Shown here piece by piece: positions 6,992 to 13,109 of a DNA stretch of 14,467 nt (positions are counted from its first letter, which is position 1; the number at the start of each line of letters is the position of its first letter). Source of the stretch: Archaeoglobaceae archaeon (GTDB lineage Archaea; Halobacteriota; Archaeoglobi; Archaeoglobales; JdFR-42); contig WAJW01000147.1 of assembly GCA_015523685.1 (NCBI GenBank), positions 1 through 14,467 on the forward strand, in the 5' to 3' direction. A model generated the notes under the pieces. That model was not told the origin of the DNA and did no database searches. It saw nothing but the letters and a program-made list of their open reading frames with translations. Made by a program: the position numbers and the translations under genes.

Positions 6992-9178
6992 ATGGGAAGA
7001 CGTAAAAAAATGGTTGAAAGGGTAAAAGCTCTGATGTACAAGCAGGAGAACATCAGAAACATAGGAATTGTCGCACATATCGACCACGGGAAAACAACTC
7101 TTTCGGATAACCTTCTTGCAGGATGCGGGATGATATCCGATGAACTTGCAGGAAGACAGCTGTTCCTTGATTTTGATGAAATGGAACAGGCCAGAGGAAT
7201 TACCATTAATGCGGCCAACGTCTCAATGGTTCACGAGTACGAGGGTGAGGATTATCTGATCAACCTGATCGACACACCCGGACACGTTGACTTCGGTGGT
7301 GATGTGACAAGAGCTATGAGAGCGGTGGATGGGGCGGTTGTTGTTGTCGATGCGGTTGAAGGTGTTATGCCCCAGACCGAAACAGTTCTGAGACAGGCTT
7401 TAAGAGAGAACGTCAAGCCAGTTCTTTTTGTAAACAAGGTGGACAGGCTGATCAATGAACTGGAAGTTGACAAGCAGGAGATGCAGTTGAGACTTGCAAA
7501 GGTTATCAACCAGGTAAACAAGTTCATAAAATCAATGAGACCAGAAAAATATCAGGAATGGAAGCTTGATGCTTCAAATGGATCCGTTGCCTTTGGTTCA
7601 GCCCTTTATAAGTGGGCGATTTCTGTCCCGGCCATGAAAAACACGGGTGTGGGTTTCAACGAGGTATTTGATTACTGCAAGGCAGGAAATATGGAGGAAC
7701 TTGCAAAAAAAAGCCCTCTTTATGTGGTTGTCCTCGATATGGTGGTAAGGCACCTTCCAAGCCCTCTTGAGGCCCAGAAGGACAGAATTGGTGTGATATG
7801 GAAGGGTGATATGGACTCAGATGAGGGCAGGTCCATGATTTCATGTGACCCTGAAGGTCCGATTGTGCTGATGGTCACGGATATATCGATAGACCCCCAT
7901 GCAGGCGAGGTCGCAACAGGAAGACTCTACTCAGGGACATTGAAGAGAGGTGCTGAGCTCTATATAAGTGGAATGTACAGAAAAAACAGGGTTCAGCAGG
8001 TTGGGATCTTTATGGGGCCTGACAGGGTTGAGGTGGAGGAGATACCCGCAGGAAACATAGCTGCTGTTGTGGGTTTGAAGGATGCCTTTGTAGGCTGTAC
8101 CGCAACCTCACTTGAAAAAATGGTTCCCTTCGAGGAGATCAGACATGTGAGTGAACCTGTGGTAACCGTCGCTGTTGAGGCAGAGGATATGAAGGATCTG
8201 CCCAAGCTCATCGAGGTGCTGAGACAGATCTCAAAGGAGGACCCAACACTCAATGTTCAGATAAATGAAGAGACCGGAGAGCATCTGATCTCCGGGATGG
8301 GCGAACTTCATCTTGAAGTGGTTATAGCCAAGATCGAGAGGGATAAGGGATTGAAACTCAAAACATCTCCACCCATTGTCGTTTACAGGGAAACCGTTCA
8401 GGGGACGTCCGATGTGATAGAGGGCAAGTCACCAAACAAGCACAACAGATTCTACATCCAGGTTGAGCCTCTCCCTCAGGAGGTTGTCGAACTTGTAAAA
8501 TCGGGAGAGGTATCAATGAGGATGGACAAGGTGGAGAGGAGAAAGAAGTTCGAATCGGCGGGACTGAACAAGGAAGAGGCGAAAGGCGTTACTGAGATTT
8601 TCGATGGAAACCTTTTCCTGGACATGACAAAAGGAATACAGTATCTCTCCGAGACAATGGAACTTATACTGGAAGGTTTCAAAGAGGCCATGCGCAACGG
8701 CCCTCTCTCAAGAGAACCGTGCAGTGGGATCAAGGTGAAGCTTGTGGATGTCAAGCTTCATGAAGATGCGGTTCACAGAGGTCCAGCCCAGGTTATTCCT
8801 GCAGTAAGGCAGGCGATTCATGCATCAATCCTGACCGCAAAGCCAACACTTCTGGAACCGATGCAGTACATCTTCATCACCGTACCACAGGAGCTCATGG
8901 GTAATGTGACCAAGGAGATACAGTCAAGACGGGGCCAGATTCTTGAGATGAACGTTGAGGGTGATATGGTGACTCTGAAGGCCAAGGCTCCCGTTGCAGA
9001 AATGTTCGGATTCGCGGGAGACATCAGATCTGCCACAGAAGGTAGAGCTCTATGGGCAACGGAACATGCAGGCTTTGAACCCGTCCCCCATGCAATGCTC
9101 AATGATATTGTCATGAGCGTCAGAAAGAGAAAAGGTTTAAAACTTGAGATTCCGAAACCCTCAGACTACGTGGGTTAA
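6992..9178 (+). CDS. fusA: Translation elongation factor 2 (EF-2)
   Basis: The 728-residue GTPase drives translocation of tRNA and mRNA through the ribosome. All G motifs are visible: AHIDHGKTT (28-36), RGITI (68-72), DTPGH (94-98) and NKVD (148-151). Domain IV contains HEDAVHRG with H595 as the expected diphthamide-modified histidine, a hallmark of archaeal and eukaryal EF-2. The dph genes for that modification are not in the window. The start MGRRKKMVERVK matches archaeal relatives. Length is normal and there is no intein. It follows rps7 at 22 bases and precedes tuf by 50 bases. Confidence 0.98.
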   Translation: MGRRKKMVERVKALMYKQENIRNIGIVAHIDHGKTTLSDNLLAGCGMISDELAGRQLFLDFDEMEQARGITINAANVSMVHEYEGEDYLINLIDTPGHVDFGGDVTRAMRAVDGAVVVVDAVEGVMPQTETVLRQALRENVKPVLFVNKVDRLINELEVDKQEMQLRLAKVINQVNKFIKSMRPEKYQEWKLDASNGSVAFGSALYKWAISVPAMKNTGVGFNEVFDYCKAGNMEELAKKSPLYVVVLDMVVRHLPSPLEAQKDRIGVIWKGDMDSDEGRSMISCDPEGPIVLMVTDISIDPHAGEVATGRLYSGTLKRGAELYISGMYRKNRVQQVGIFMGPDRVEVEEIPAGNIAAVVGLKDAFVGCTATSLEKMVPFEEIRHVSEPVVTVAVEAEDMKDLPKLIEVLRQISKEDPTLNVQINEETGEHLISGMGELHLEVVIAKIERDKGLKLKTSPPIVVYRETVQGTSDVIEGKSPNKHNRFYIQVEPLPQEVVELVKSGEVSMRMDKVERRKKFESAGLNKEEAKGVTEIFDGNLFLDMTKGIQYLSETMELILEGFKEAMRNGPLSREPCSGIKVKLVDVKLHEDAVHRGPAQVIPAVRQAIHASILTAKPTLLEPMQYIFITVPQELMGNVTKEIQSRRGQILEMNVEGDMVTLKAKAPVAEMFGFAGDIRSATEGRALWATEHAGFEPVPHAMLNDIVMSVRKRKGLKLEIPKPSDYVG

Positions 9179-9184
9179 GCTAAG

Positions 9185-9195
9185 AAATATATATT
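9185..9195 (+). promoter_or_regulatory. Candidate internal TATA box for tuf
   Basis: The 50-base gap between fusA and tuf contains AAATATATATT, an archaeal-type TATA element. Initiation about 25 bases downstream would fall near 9212-9215, at the edge of the ribosome-binding site. The rest of the upstream operon is GC-richer with little spacing, so this AT-rich element stands out. It would let EF-1A and S10 be made above the level of the polymerase genes. The assignment is inference from composition and spacing. Confidence 0.5.
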
Positions 9196-9213
9196 AGTAA
9201 TTAAAAGGCTGAA

Positions 9214-9221
9214 AGGAGGAG
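9214..9221 (+). promoter_or_regulatory. Strong Shine-Dalgarno site of tuf
   Basis: A purine stretch, GGAGGAGG, lies about 7 bases before the ATG at 9229. It is stronger than the sites of the neighbouring genes, as expected for a very abundant protein. Confidence 0.65.
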
Positions 9222-9228
9222 GATAAAT

Positions 9229-10497
9229 ATGGCAGAAAAACCACACATTAACCTGGCAATTATTGGACATATAGACCACGGGAAGTCCACTCTGGTGGGC
9301 AGACTGCTGTATGAGGCAGGAGAGATACCCGAACATGTAATCGAACAGTACAGAAAGGAGGCTGAGGCTAAAGGAAAGGCAACATTTGAGTTCGCATGGG
9401 TCATGGACCATCTCAAAGAGGAACGAGAGAGAGGTATCACCATTGATGTCGCTCACAGGAAATTCGAGACAGACAAGTATTACTTCACAATAGTGGACTG
9501 TCCTGGACACAGGGACTTCGTCAAGAACATGATCACGGGGGCATCTCAGGCTGATGCTGCAGTGCTCGTTGTTGCAGCACCGGATGGAGTAATGGCTCAG
9601 ACCAAGGAGCACGTCTTCCTCTCAAGAACTCTCGGAATCAACCAGCTTATTGTTGCTGTCAACAAGATGGACATGATAAACTATGACCAGAACAGATTTG
9701 AGGAAGTCAGAAAACAGGTTTCAGATCTCCTCAAGATGGTCGGATACAAGCCCGATGAGATCAGATTCATACCGGTTTCAGCGTACAAAGGAGACAATAT
9801 AACAAAGAAGAGCGAGAATACACCATGGTACGATGGTGTAACGTTTTTCGAGGCCCTCAATGAACTTAAAGAACCAGAGAAACCTGTAGAACTTCCACTG
9901 AGAATTCCGATTCAGGATGTGTACTCCATCTCAGGTATAGGAACAGTTCCGGTAGGAAGAGTTGAGACAGGCAGACTCAAGGTGGGAGACAAGGTTATCT
10001 TTGAACCCGCAGATGTGACGGGAGAGGTCAAGAGCATTGAAATGCATCACGAGCCGATACAGGTTGCTGAACCGGGAGACAACATTGGATTCAATGTGAG
10101 AGGTGTGGGAAAGAAGGATCTCAGAAGAGGAGATGTTGCCGGACATCCCGACACACCGCCGACTGTTGTTAAGGAGTTCACCGCCCAGATAGTTGTGCTT
10201 CAGCATCCGACTGCGATAACTGTTGGATACACGCCTGTTTTCCACGCACACACAGCCCAGGTTGCGTGTACATTCATGGAACTCCTCAAAAAACTCGATC
10301 CAAAGACAGGACAGGTCAAGGAGGAGAATCCCCAGTTCCTCAAAACAGGAGATGCGGCAGTTGTGAAAATAGTCCCCACGAGACCCATGGTTCTCGAAAA
10401 GGTCAAGGACATACCCCAGCTTGGTAGATTTGCTATAAGAGATATGGGAACCACCATTGCAGCAGGAATGTGCATAGACGTCGTTCCGAGAGACTGA
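9229..10497 (+). CDS. tuf: Translation elongation factor 1-alpha (EF-1A/aEF-Tu)
   Basis: The 422-residue GTPase delivers aminoacyl-tRNA to the ribosomal A site. G motifs: GHIDHGKST (13-21), RGITID (68-73), DCPGH (90-94) and NKMD (145-148). Domains 2 and 3 follow with the typical SISGIGTVPVGRVETG and the C-terminal GRFAIRDMGTTIAAGM. Length fits archaeal EF-1A. The pieces VVAAPDGVMAQTKEH and LSRTLGINQLIVAVNKMD resemble Methanosarcinales-type sequences from memory, which is the basis for the organism guess. It is followed after 18 bases by rps10, the standard archaeal and bacterial linkage. Confidence 0.98.
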   Translation: MAEKPHINLAIIGHIDHGKSTLVGRLLYEAGEIPEHVIEQYRKEAEAKGKATFEFAWVMDHLKEERERGITIDVAHRKFETDKYYFTIVDCPGHRDFVKNMITGASQADAAVLVVAAPDGVMAQTKEHVFLSRTLGINQLIVAVNKMDMINYDQNRFEEVRKQVSDLLKMVGYKPDEIRFIPVSAYKGDNITKKSENTPWYDGVTFFEALNELKEPEKPVELPLRIPIQDVYSISGIGTVPVGRVETGRLKVGDKVIFEPADVTGEVKSIEMHHEPIQVAEPGDNIGFNVRGVGKKDLRRGDVAGHPDTPPTVVKEFTAQIVVLQHPTAITVGYTPVFHAHTAQVACTFMELLKKLDPKTGQVKEENPQFLKTGDAAVVKIVPTRPMVLEKVKDIPQLGRFAIRDMGTTIAAGMCIDVVPRD

Positions 10498-10515
10498 ACC
10501 TGATGTGGTAGCAGT

Positions 10516-10827
10516 ATGAAGCAGAAGGCTCGAATTAAACTCTCAGGTGTTTCACCAAAGGAGCTTGATGAGATCTGTCAGCAGATAAAACAGATAGCGG
10601 AGAGAACAGGGGTTGCACTTTCAGGTCCGGTACCGCTACCGACAAGGCGACTTGTGGTGCCATGCAGAAAAAGTCCCGATGGAGAGGGAAGTGAGACCTT
10701 CGACCACTGGGAGATGAGGATTCATAAAAGGCTCATAGACATCGATGCCGATGAGAGGGCCTTAAGACAGCTCATGCGCATTCAGGTACCCAGGGATGTC
10801 AATATCGAGATTGTGCTGGAGGGCTGA
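10516..10827 (+). CDS. rps10: 30S ribosomal protein S10 (uS10)
   Basis: The 103-residue product is uS10, a head protein of the small subunit. Recognisable segments are KARIKLSGVSPKELDEIC, the loop GPVPLPTRRLVVPCRKSPDG and HWEMRIHKRLIDIDADERAL. The ATG at 10516 has only a weak upstream match (GATGTGG). The gene ends the polymerase/str-type operon: a T-rich stretch follows immediately and no gene is evident for nearly 1 kb. Confidence 0.98.
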   Translation: MKQKARIKLSGVSPKELDEICQQIKQIAERTGVALSGPVPLPTRRLVVPCRKSPDGEGSETFDHWEMRIHKRLIDIDADERALRQLMRIQVPRDVNIEIVLEG

Positions 10828-10836
10828 CCACATCGT

Positions 10837-10867
10837 CCCTCTTCTTTTATTGATATTTTATTTTAAT
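10837..10867 (+). terminator. T-rich intrinsic terminator after rps10
   Basis: A pyrimidine/T-rich run (CCTCTTCTTTTATTGATATT followed by TTATTTT) begins ten bases after the rps10 stop. Archaeal polymerase terminates at oligo-T tracts on the non-template strand without needing a hairpin. The location at the end of a long operon fits. The downstream region up to 10885 stays very AT-rich. Confidence 0.55.
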
Positions 10868-10883
10868 AGATAATTTTAATAAA

Positions 10884-11232
10884 TCATTCACCAGAACACT
10901 TACTATCCCGATCCTTTACCGGAGATGCCATCTCCGCTAACCTGTTGACATCCTGACCAACCTCCCTTTCAGCCATACCCATGTCGTAAACCAGAGCGAT
11001 GTTCAGCCTGCTCTTTTTCACATGCGTTCTGAAGTTTCTGAGAATGAGTCAATTCTCCTTCAGGAATCGGTTCCTTATCCCTCTGAATATGCCAAAAATT
11101 CACGGGTCATGTCCCCTGAAACTGCATTATACCATCTCCGTGCAGGCGGTAGAATACTGCAACATTATCTCTGATATCAATGGCAACTTTTCCTGAGGAC
11201 TTCCCGATCTCCATGATCTCGCTGTACTGCAT
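10884..11232 (-). pseudogene. Possible decayed minus-strand gene, unrecognised
   Basis: Two fragments on the minus strand read like protein but are in different frames. The upstream one starts at an ATG at 11232, preceded by an AGGAGG only one base away (too close), and reads MQYSEIMEIGKSSGKVAIDI onward for about 40 codons before a stop. The downstream one is open from 11048 to a stop at 10884-10886 and includes the segments LNIALVYDMGMAEREVGQD and VNRLAEMA, which look like genuine coding sequence. An in-frame TGA at 11049-11051 and a frame change separate them. I do not recognise the family. Chance open frames cannot be excluded. Confidence 0.22.
10920..10936. repeat. Perfect 17-base palindrome
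   Basis: CGGAGATG-C-CATCTCCG is a perfect inverted repeat with 8-base arms around one central base. It could be a protein-binding operator or simply part of the decayed coding fragment on the minus strand. It lies 53 bases after the T-rich terminator, so a role in rps10 termination is unlikely. Confidence 0.5.
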
Positions 11233-11347
11233 TCCTCCTGAACATCTCCCTGATACACTTTAATCCTGCCCGACCTAAACCCTGCTGAGGTTTTTAAAGT
11301 CTACTCATTTTCATCTGTCTTTCCGATGAAGTTGAGTATGTGGTATT

Positions 11348-11355
11348 TTTATAAA
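11348..11355 (+). promoter_or_regulatory. Consensus-like TATA box
   Basis: TTTATAAA fits the archaeal TATA consensus well. Transcription starting about 25 bases downstream would begin at the in-frame ATG at 11376, giving a leaderless message for the short ORF there. The purine-rich BRE expected just upstream is weak. Confidence 0.35.
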
Positions 11356-11375
11356 ATATGGCTTTCCGAGAACTC

Positions 11376-11540
11376 ATGCGTCTCTTTGGACCTTTTGATT
11401 CTGGTATGAATTATTTTGCCCATACGATAGACCCAGAATTACTTCGTGATCGCACATGCATGAAAAAAAGAGAATCTGATTCTGAAATAGATCAAAAAAC
11501 AGAATTGTCATCGATCAGTCTGATCAAAAACGAAACCTGA
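11376..11540 (+). CDS. Doubtful small ORF, 54 codons, unrecognised
   Basis: The ORF begins at ATG 11376 (MRLFGPFDSGMNYF...), with an alternative upstream ATG at 11358 that overlaps the TATA region. It is hydrophilic and charged in its second half (segment CMKKRESDSEIDQK) with no signal peptide or membrane segment. It has no Shine-Dalgarno site, but the TATA box at 11348-11355 is spaced for a leaderless transcript starting at this ATG. A second open frame (11486-11740, offset by one frame, basic, no good start) overlaps its end, so the two could be pieces of one frameshifted gene. No family is recognised and it may be noise. Confidence 0.18.
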   Translation: MRLFGPFDSGMNYFAHTIDPELLRDRTCMKKRESDSEIDQKTELSSISLIKNET

Positions 11541-11764
11541 TATCTCGGGCCATCAAACTGAAAGTTAAAGAAGGATATGAAGAGGTCAAATATCTGAGTA
11601 GAATTCAAAGGTTCCGCGTTTTCACAAATAAATTTTCTCAGGCGCTCCACAGGAAATGCATTAGCATATTCTCGAATAACTTTCCTGATTACTGGAAGAG
11701 AACTGGAGGAGAAAATATGGAGCGGAATAAGTTTCGATAATAGAGGCTCAAGGATGACAAAAAA

Positions 11765-11774
11765 TTTAATATAT
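11765..11774 (+). promoter_or_regulatory. TATA box of the RNase P RNA gene
   Basis: TTTAATATAT, preceded by a run of A residues that would serve as BRE, has its centre about 25 bases before 11794, the first base of the P1 helix. This spacing is what archaeal TBP/TFB promoters use, so the RNA is predicted to start at or very near its mature 5' end. Confidence 0.65.
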
Positions 11775-11793
11775 GGTCATCAAAAGAGAGGCA

Positions 11794-12054
11794 GAGGTGT
11801 GAGAGGCGGAGGGCGACTCCCGGCTCTGTGCTGAGGAAAGTCCCCCCACCGTAAATGGCGGGCTCCCGCAAGGGAGTGTGCCGAGAGGCACGGCTCTGGA
11901 ACAGAAACGGTACCCGACCGGGGAAATGCGATGATCCGTTGAGAGAGGTCACCCGGATCGGGATGAAACGGCCATCCCCGCCGGTGCAAGCCTCAGGGCG
12001 CTCAGACCAATGTCGCCTGAACAGAAGGGGGCTTACTACCGCCACTCACACCTC
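11794..12054 (+). ncRNA. rnpB: RNase P RNA
   Basis: This is the catalytic RNA of RNase P, which removes 5' leaders from pre-tRNAs. The 5' strand GAGGTGTGAG (11794-11803) pairs perfectly with CTCACACCTC (12045-12054), forming helix P1. GGCGG (11805-11809) can pair with CCGCC (12039-12043) inside it. The conserved CR-I core GAGGAAAGTCC is at 11833-11843 and the matching CR-V, ACAGAA followed by GGGGGCTTAC, at 12021-12036. The internal ACAGAAACGG conserved block is at 11901-11910 and GGTGCAAG lies before CR-V. Two neat hairpins, CTCCC-GCAA-GGGAG (11863-11876) and GTGCC-GAGA-GGCAC (11878-11891), carry GNRA-type tetraloops in the specificity region. The length of about 261 nt fits archaeal RNase P RNAs. 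The boundaries are set by P1 and may be off by a few bases. Small ORFs read through it on both strands are meaningless. Confidence 0.93.
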
Positions 12055-12055
12055 A

Positions 12056-12061
12056 GGGTGA
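12056..12061 (+). promoter_or_regulatory. Ribosome-binding site of the CRM protein gene, next to the rnpB 3' end
   Basis: GGGTGA lies 4 bases before the ATG at 12066 and starts one base after the last P1 base pair plus a single A. There is no room for a terminator or promoter between rnpB and this gene. Confidence 0.6.
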
Positions 12062-12065
12062 CCAT

Positions 12066-12281
12066 ATGAAGATCAATGTGGGAAAGAAAGGGATCACTCC
12101 AGAAATCGTGGAAGAGATAAAAAGACAGCTCAAGGCATACGGAGAGGTCAGGGTCAGGTTCTTGAGGAGTGCAAGAGCTGATAGAAGCAGGTTTGAACTC
12201 GCAGAAGAACTGGCAGAAAAGGTCAATGCCATATTTGAAAAACCTATCGGAAATGTTGTAACCCTGAGACGAAAGAAGTAA
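12066..12281 (+). CDS. YhbY/CRM-domain RNA-binding protein
   Basis: The 71-residue basic protein is a single CRM (YhbY-like) domain. It opens with MKINVGKKGIT, where GKKG (residues 6-9) is the GxxG RNA-binding loop of the fold, continues with EEIKRQLKAYGEVRVRFL and ends with IGNVVTLRRKK. Bacterial YhbY binds pre-50S particles, and archaeal homologues are small stand-alone proteins expected to act in ribosome or other RNP assembly. The gene starts 11 bases after rnpB and lies 37 bases before rps19e. Co-transcription with both is likely. An RNA-related role is well supported, but its specific RNA target is unknown. Confidence 0.88.
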   Translation: MKINVGKKGITPEIVEEIKRQLKAYGEVRVRFLRSARADRSRFELAEELAEKVNAIFEKPIGNVVTLRRKK

Positions 12282-12318
12282 ATAATAGAAAACAGGGTAT
12301 TTGGCGGAAGGTGATGAA

Positions 12319-12765
12319 ATGACAACAGTCTATGATGTTCCTGCTGACAGCCTTATAGAACTGACCGCGGAGAAGCTAAAGGAAATGGACCTTAAACCTC
12401 CGGAATTTGTAAAATTCGTGAAAACAGGCGTTCATAAGGAAAAACCTCCGGAAAATGATGAATGGTGGTATGTTCGGTGTGCCTCAGTACTCAGGAGAAT
12501 CTACATTGATGGTCCGGTGGGCATTGAAAGGCTCAGAACATACTACGGTGGAAGAAAACGAAGGGGATCAAAACCACCGGGATTCAGAAAAGGAAGTGGT
12601 GCAATCATAAGAAGTGTTCTGAAAGCTCTTGAAAAGGCGGAACTTGTTGAGAAAACACCCCGGGGGAGGAAAATAACACCCAAGGGGCAGAGCTTCCTGG
12701 ACAGACTCTCCCTCGAAGTCCAGAAGAAGGTCGCAAAGAAAATACCTGCGTTGAAAAAATATTGA
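12319..12765 (+). CDS. rps19e: 30S ribosomal protein S19e (eS19)
   Basis: The 148-residue product is eS19, found only in archaea and eukaryotes, where it is needed for small-subunit maturation and sits in the head. The signature WWYVRCASVLRRIYIDGPVG is followed by RLRTYYGGRKRRG and a winged-helix-like C-terminal part. The ATG at 12319 is preceded by AAGGTGAT (12308-12315). The in-frame TTG at 12301 would add six residues upstream and lacks support. It lies 37 bases after the CRM gene and 12 bases before the PDCD5-family gene, the usual archaeal arrangement. Confidence 0.97.
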   Translation: MTTVYDVPADSLIELTAEKLKEMDLKPPEFVKFVKTGVHKEKPPENDEWWYVRCASVLRRIYIDGPVGIERLRTYYGGRKRRGSKPPGFRKGSGAIIRSVLKALEKAELVEKTPRGRKITPKGQSFLDRLSLEVQKKVAKKIPALKKY

Positions 12766-12777
12766 TGGGGTGTGAAC

Positions 12778-13104
12778 ATGGGTGATGAACTGGATGAAAT
12801 CCGCCGGAGAAAGCTTGAAGAGCTGAGAAGAGCTCAGGAACAGGCAATTCAGGAAGAAGAGATGAAAAAGAGGATGCTTGCCCAGAAAAAAGCTATTTTG
12901 AGATCAATACTGACCACCGAGGCGAGAGAGAGACTCAGCAGACTCAGAATGGCCCGTCCGGAGCTCGTTGACGCTATTGAAAACCAGCTCATATCTCTTG
13001 CTCAGAGTCAGGGGCTGAACAGGAAAATCACCGATGATCAGCTGAAGCTCATCCTTGAGAGGATCATACCAAAGAAGAGAGAGATAAACATAAGACGCAA
13101 ATAA
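12778..13104 (+). CDS. PDCD5-family DNA-binding protein
   Basis: The 108-residue helical protein belongs to the PDCD5/TFAR19 family, annotated in archaea as DNA-binding protein. It begins with a charged helix, MGDELDEIRRRKLEELRR, and has a conserved core RERLSRLRMARPELVDAIE (13-residue-spaced helices) and ILERIIPKKREINIRRK at the end. Eukaryotic PDCD5 is linked to apoptosis and to the CCT chaperonin, while the archaeal role is unclear. The start at ATG 12778 is supported by GGGGT six bases upstream, and the GTG at 12772 would add only two residues. Its place between rps19e and the PP-loop/L39e/L31e genes is conserved in many euryarchaea and points to ribosome or translation-linked work. Confidence 0.93.
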   Translation: MGDELDEIRRRKLEELRRAQEQAIQEEEMKKRMLAQKKAILRSILTTEARERLSRLRMARPELVDAIENQLISLAQSQGLNRKITDDQLKLILERIIPKKREINIRRK

Positions 13105-13109
13105 TTGAA

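Larger units (their letters stand above)
10868..11764. other. Intergenic stretch without a convincing gene
   Basis: About 900 bases separate the rps10 terminator from the rnpB promoter, in strong contrast to the tight packing on both sides. It contains minus-strand coding-like fragments interrupted by stops (10884-11232), a 17-base palindrome (10920-10936), a good TATA box (11348-11355) before a short ORF, and a stretch open on both strands (about 11486-11775). I saw no tRNA, no CRISPR repeat and no recognisable transposase or insertion-sequence end. The simplest reading is a decayed gene or genes, or a site of past insertion between two conserved operons. Confidence 0.5.

Noticed and set aside
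10999..11196. Plus-strand 65-codon ORF (MFSLLFFTCVLKFL...)
   Set aside because: It lies opposite the more protein-like minus-strand fragments, has no ribosome-binding site or TATA box, and its composition looks like antisense reading.
10868..11764. Insertion sequence or CRISPR array in the long intergenic region
   Set aside because: No terminal inverted repeats with flanking duplication, no transposase motif, and no regularly spaced repeats were seen.
11689..12061. Open frames on both strands through 11689-12061
   Set aside because: They run through the RNase P RNA, whose conserved core and P1 pairing account for the sequence.
12308..12350. C/D-box-like pattern (GTGATGA ... CTGA) at the rps19e start
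   Set aside because: The GTGATGA is the ribosome-binding site of rps19e, the span is too short, and there is no proper D'/C' pair with guide spacing.
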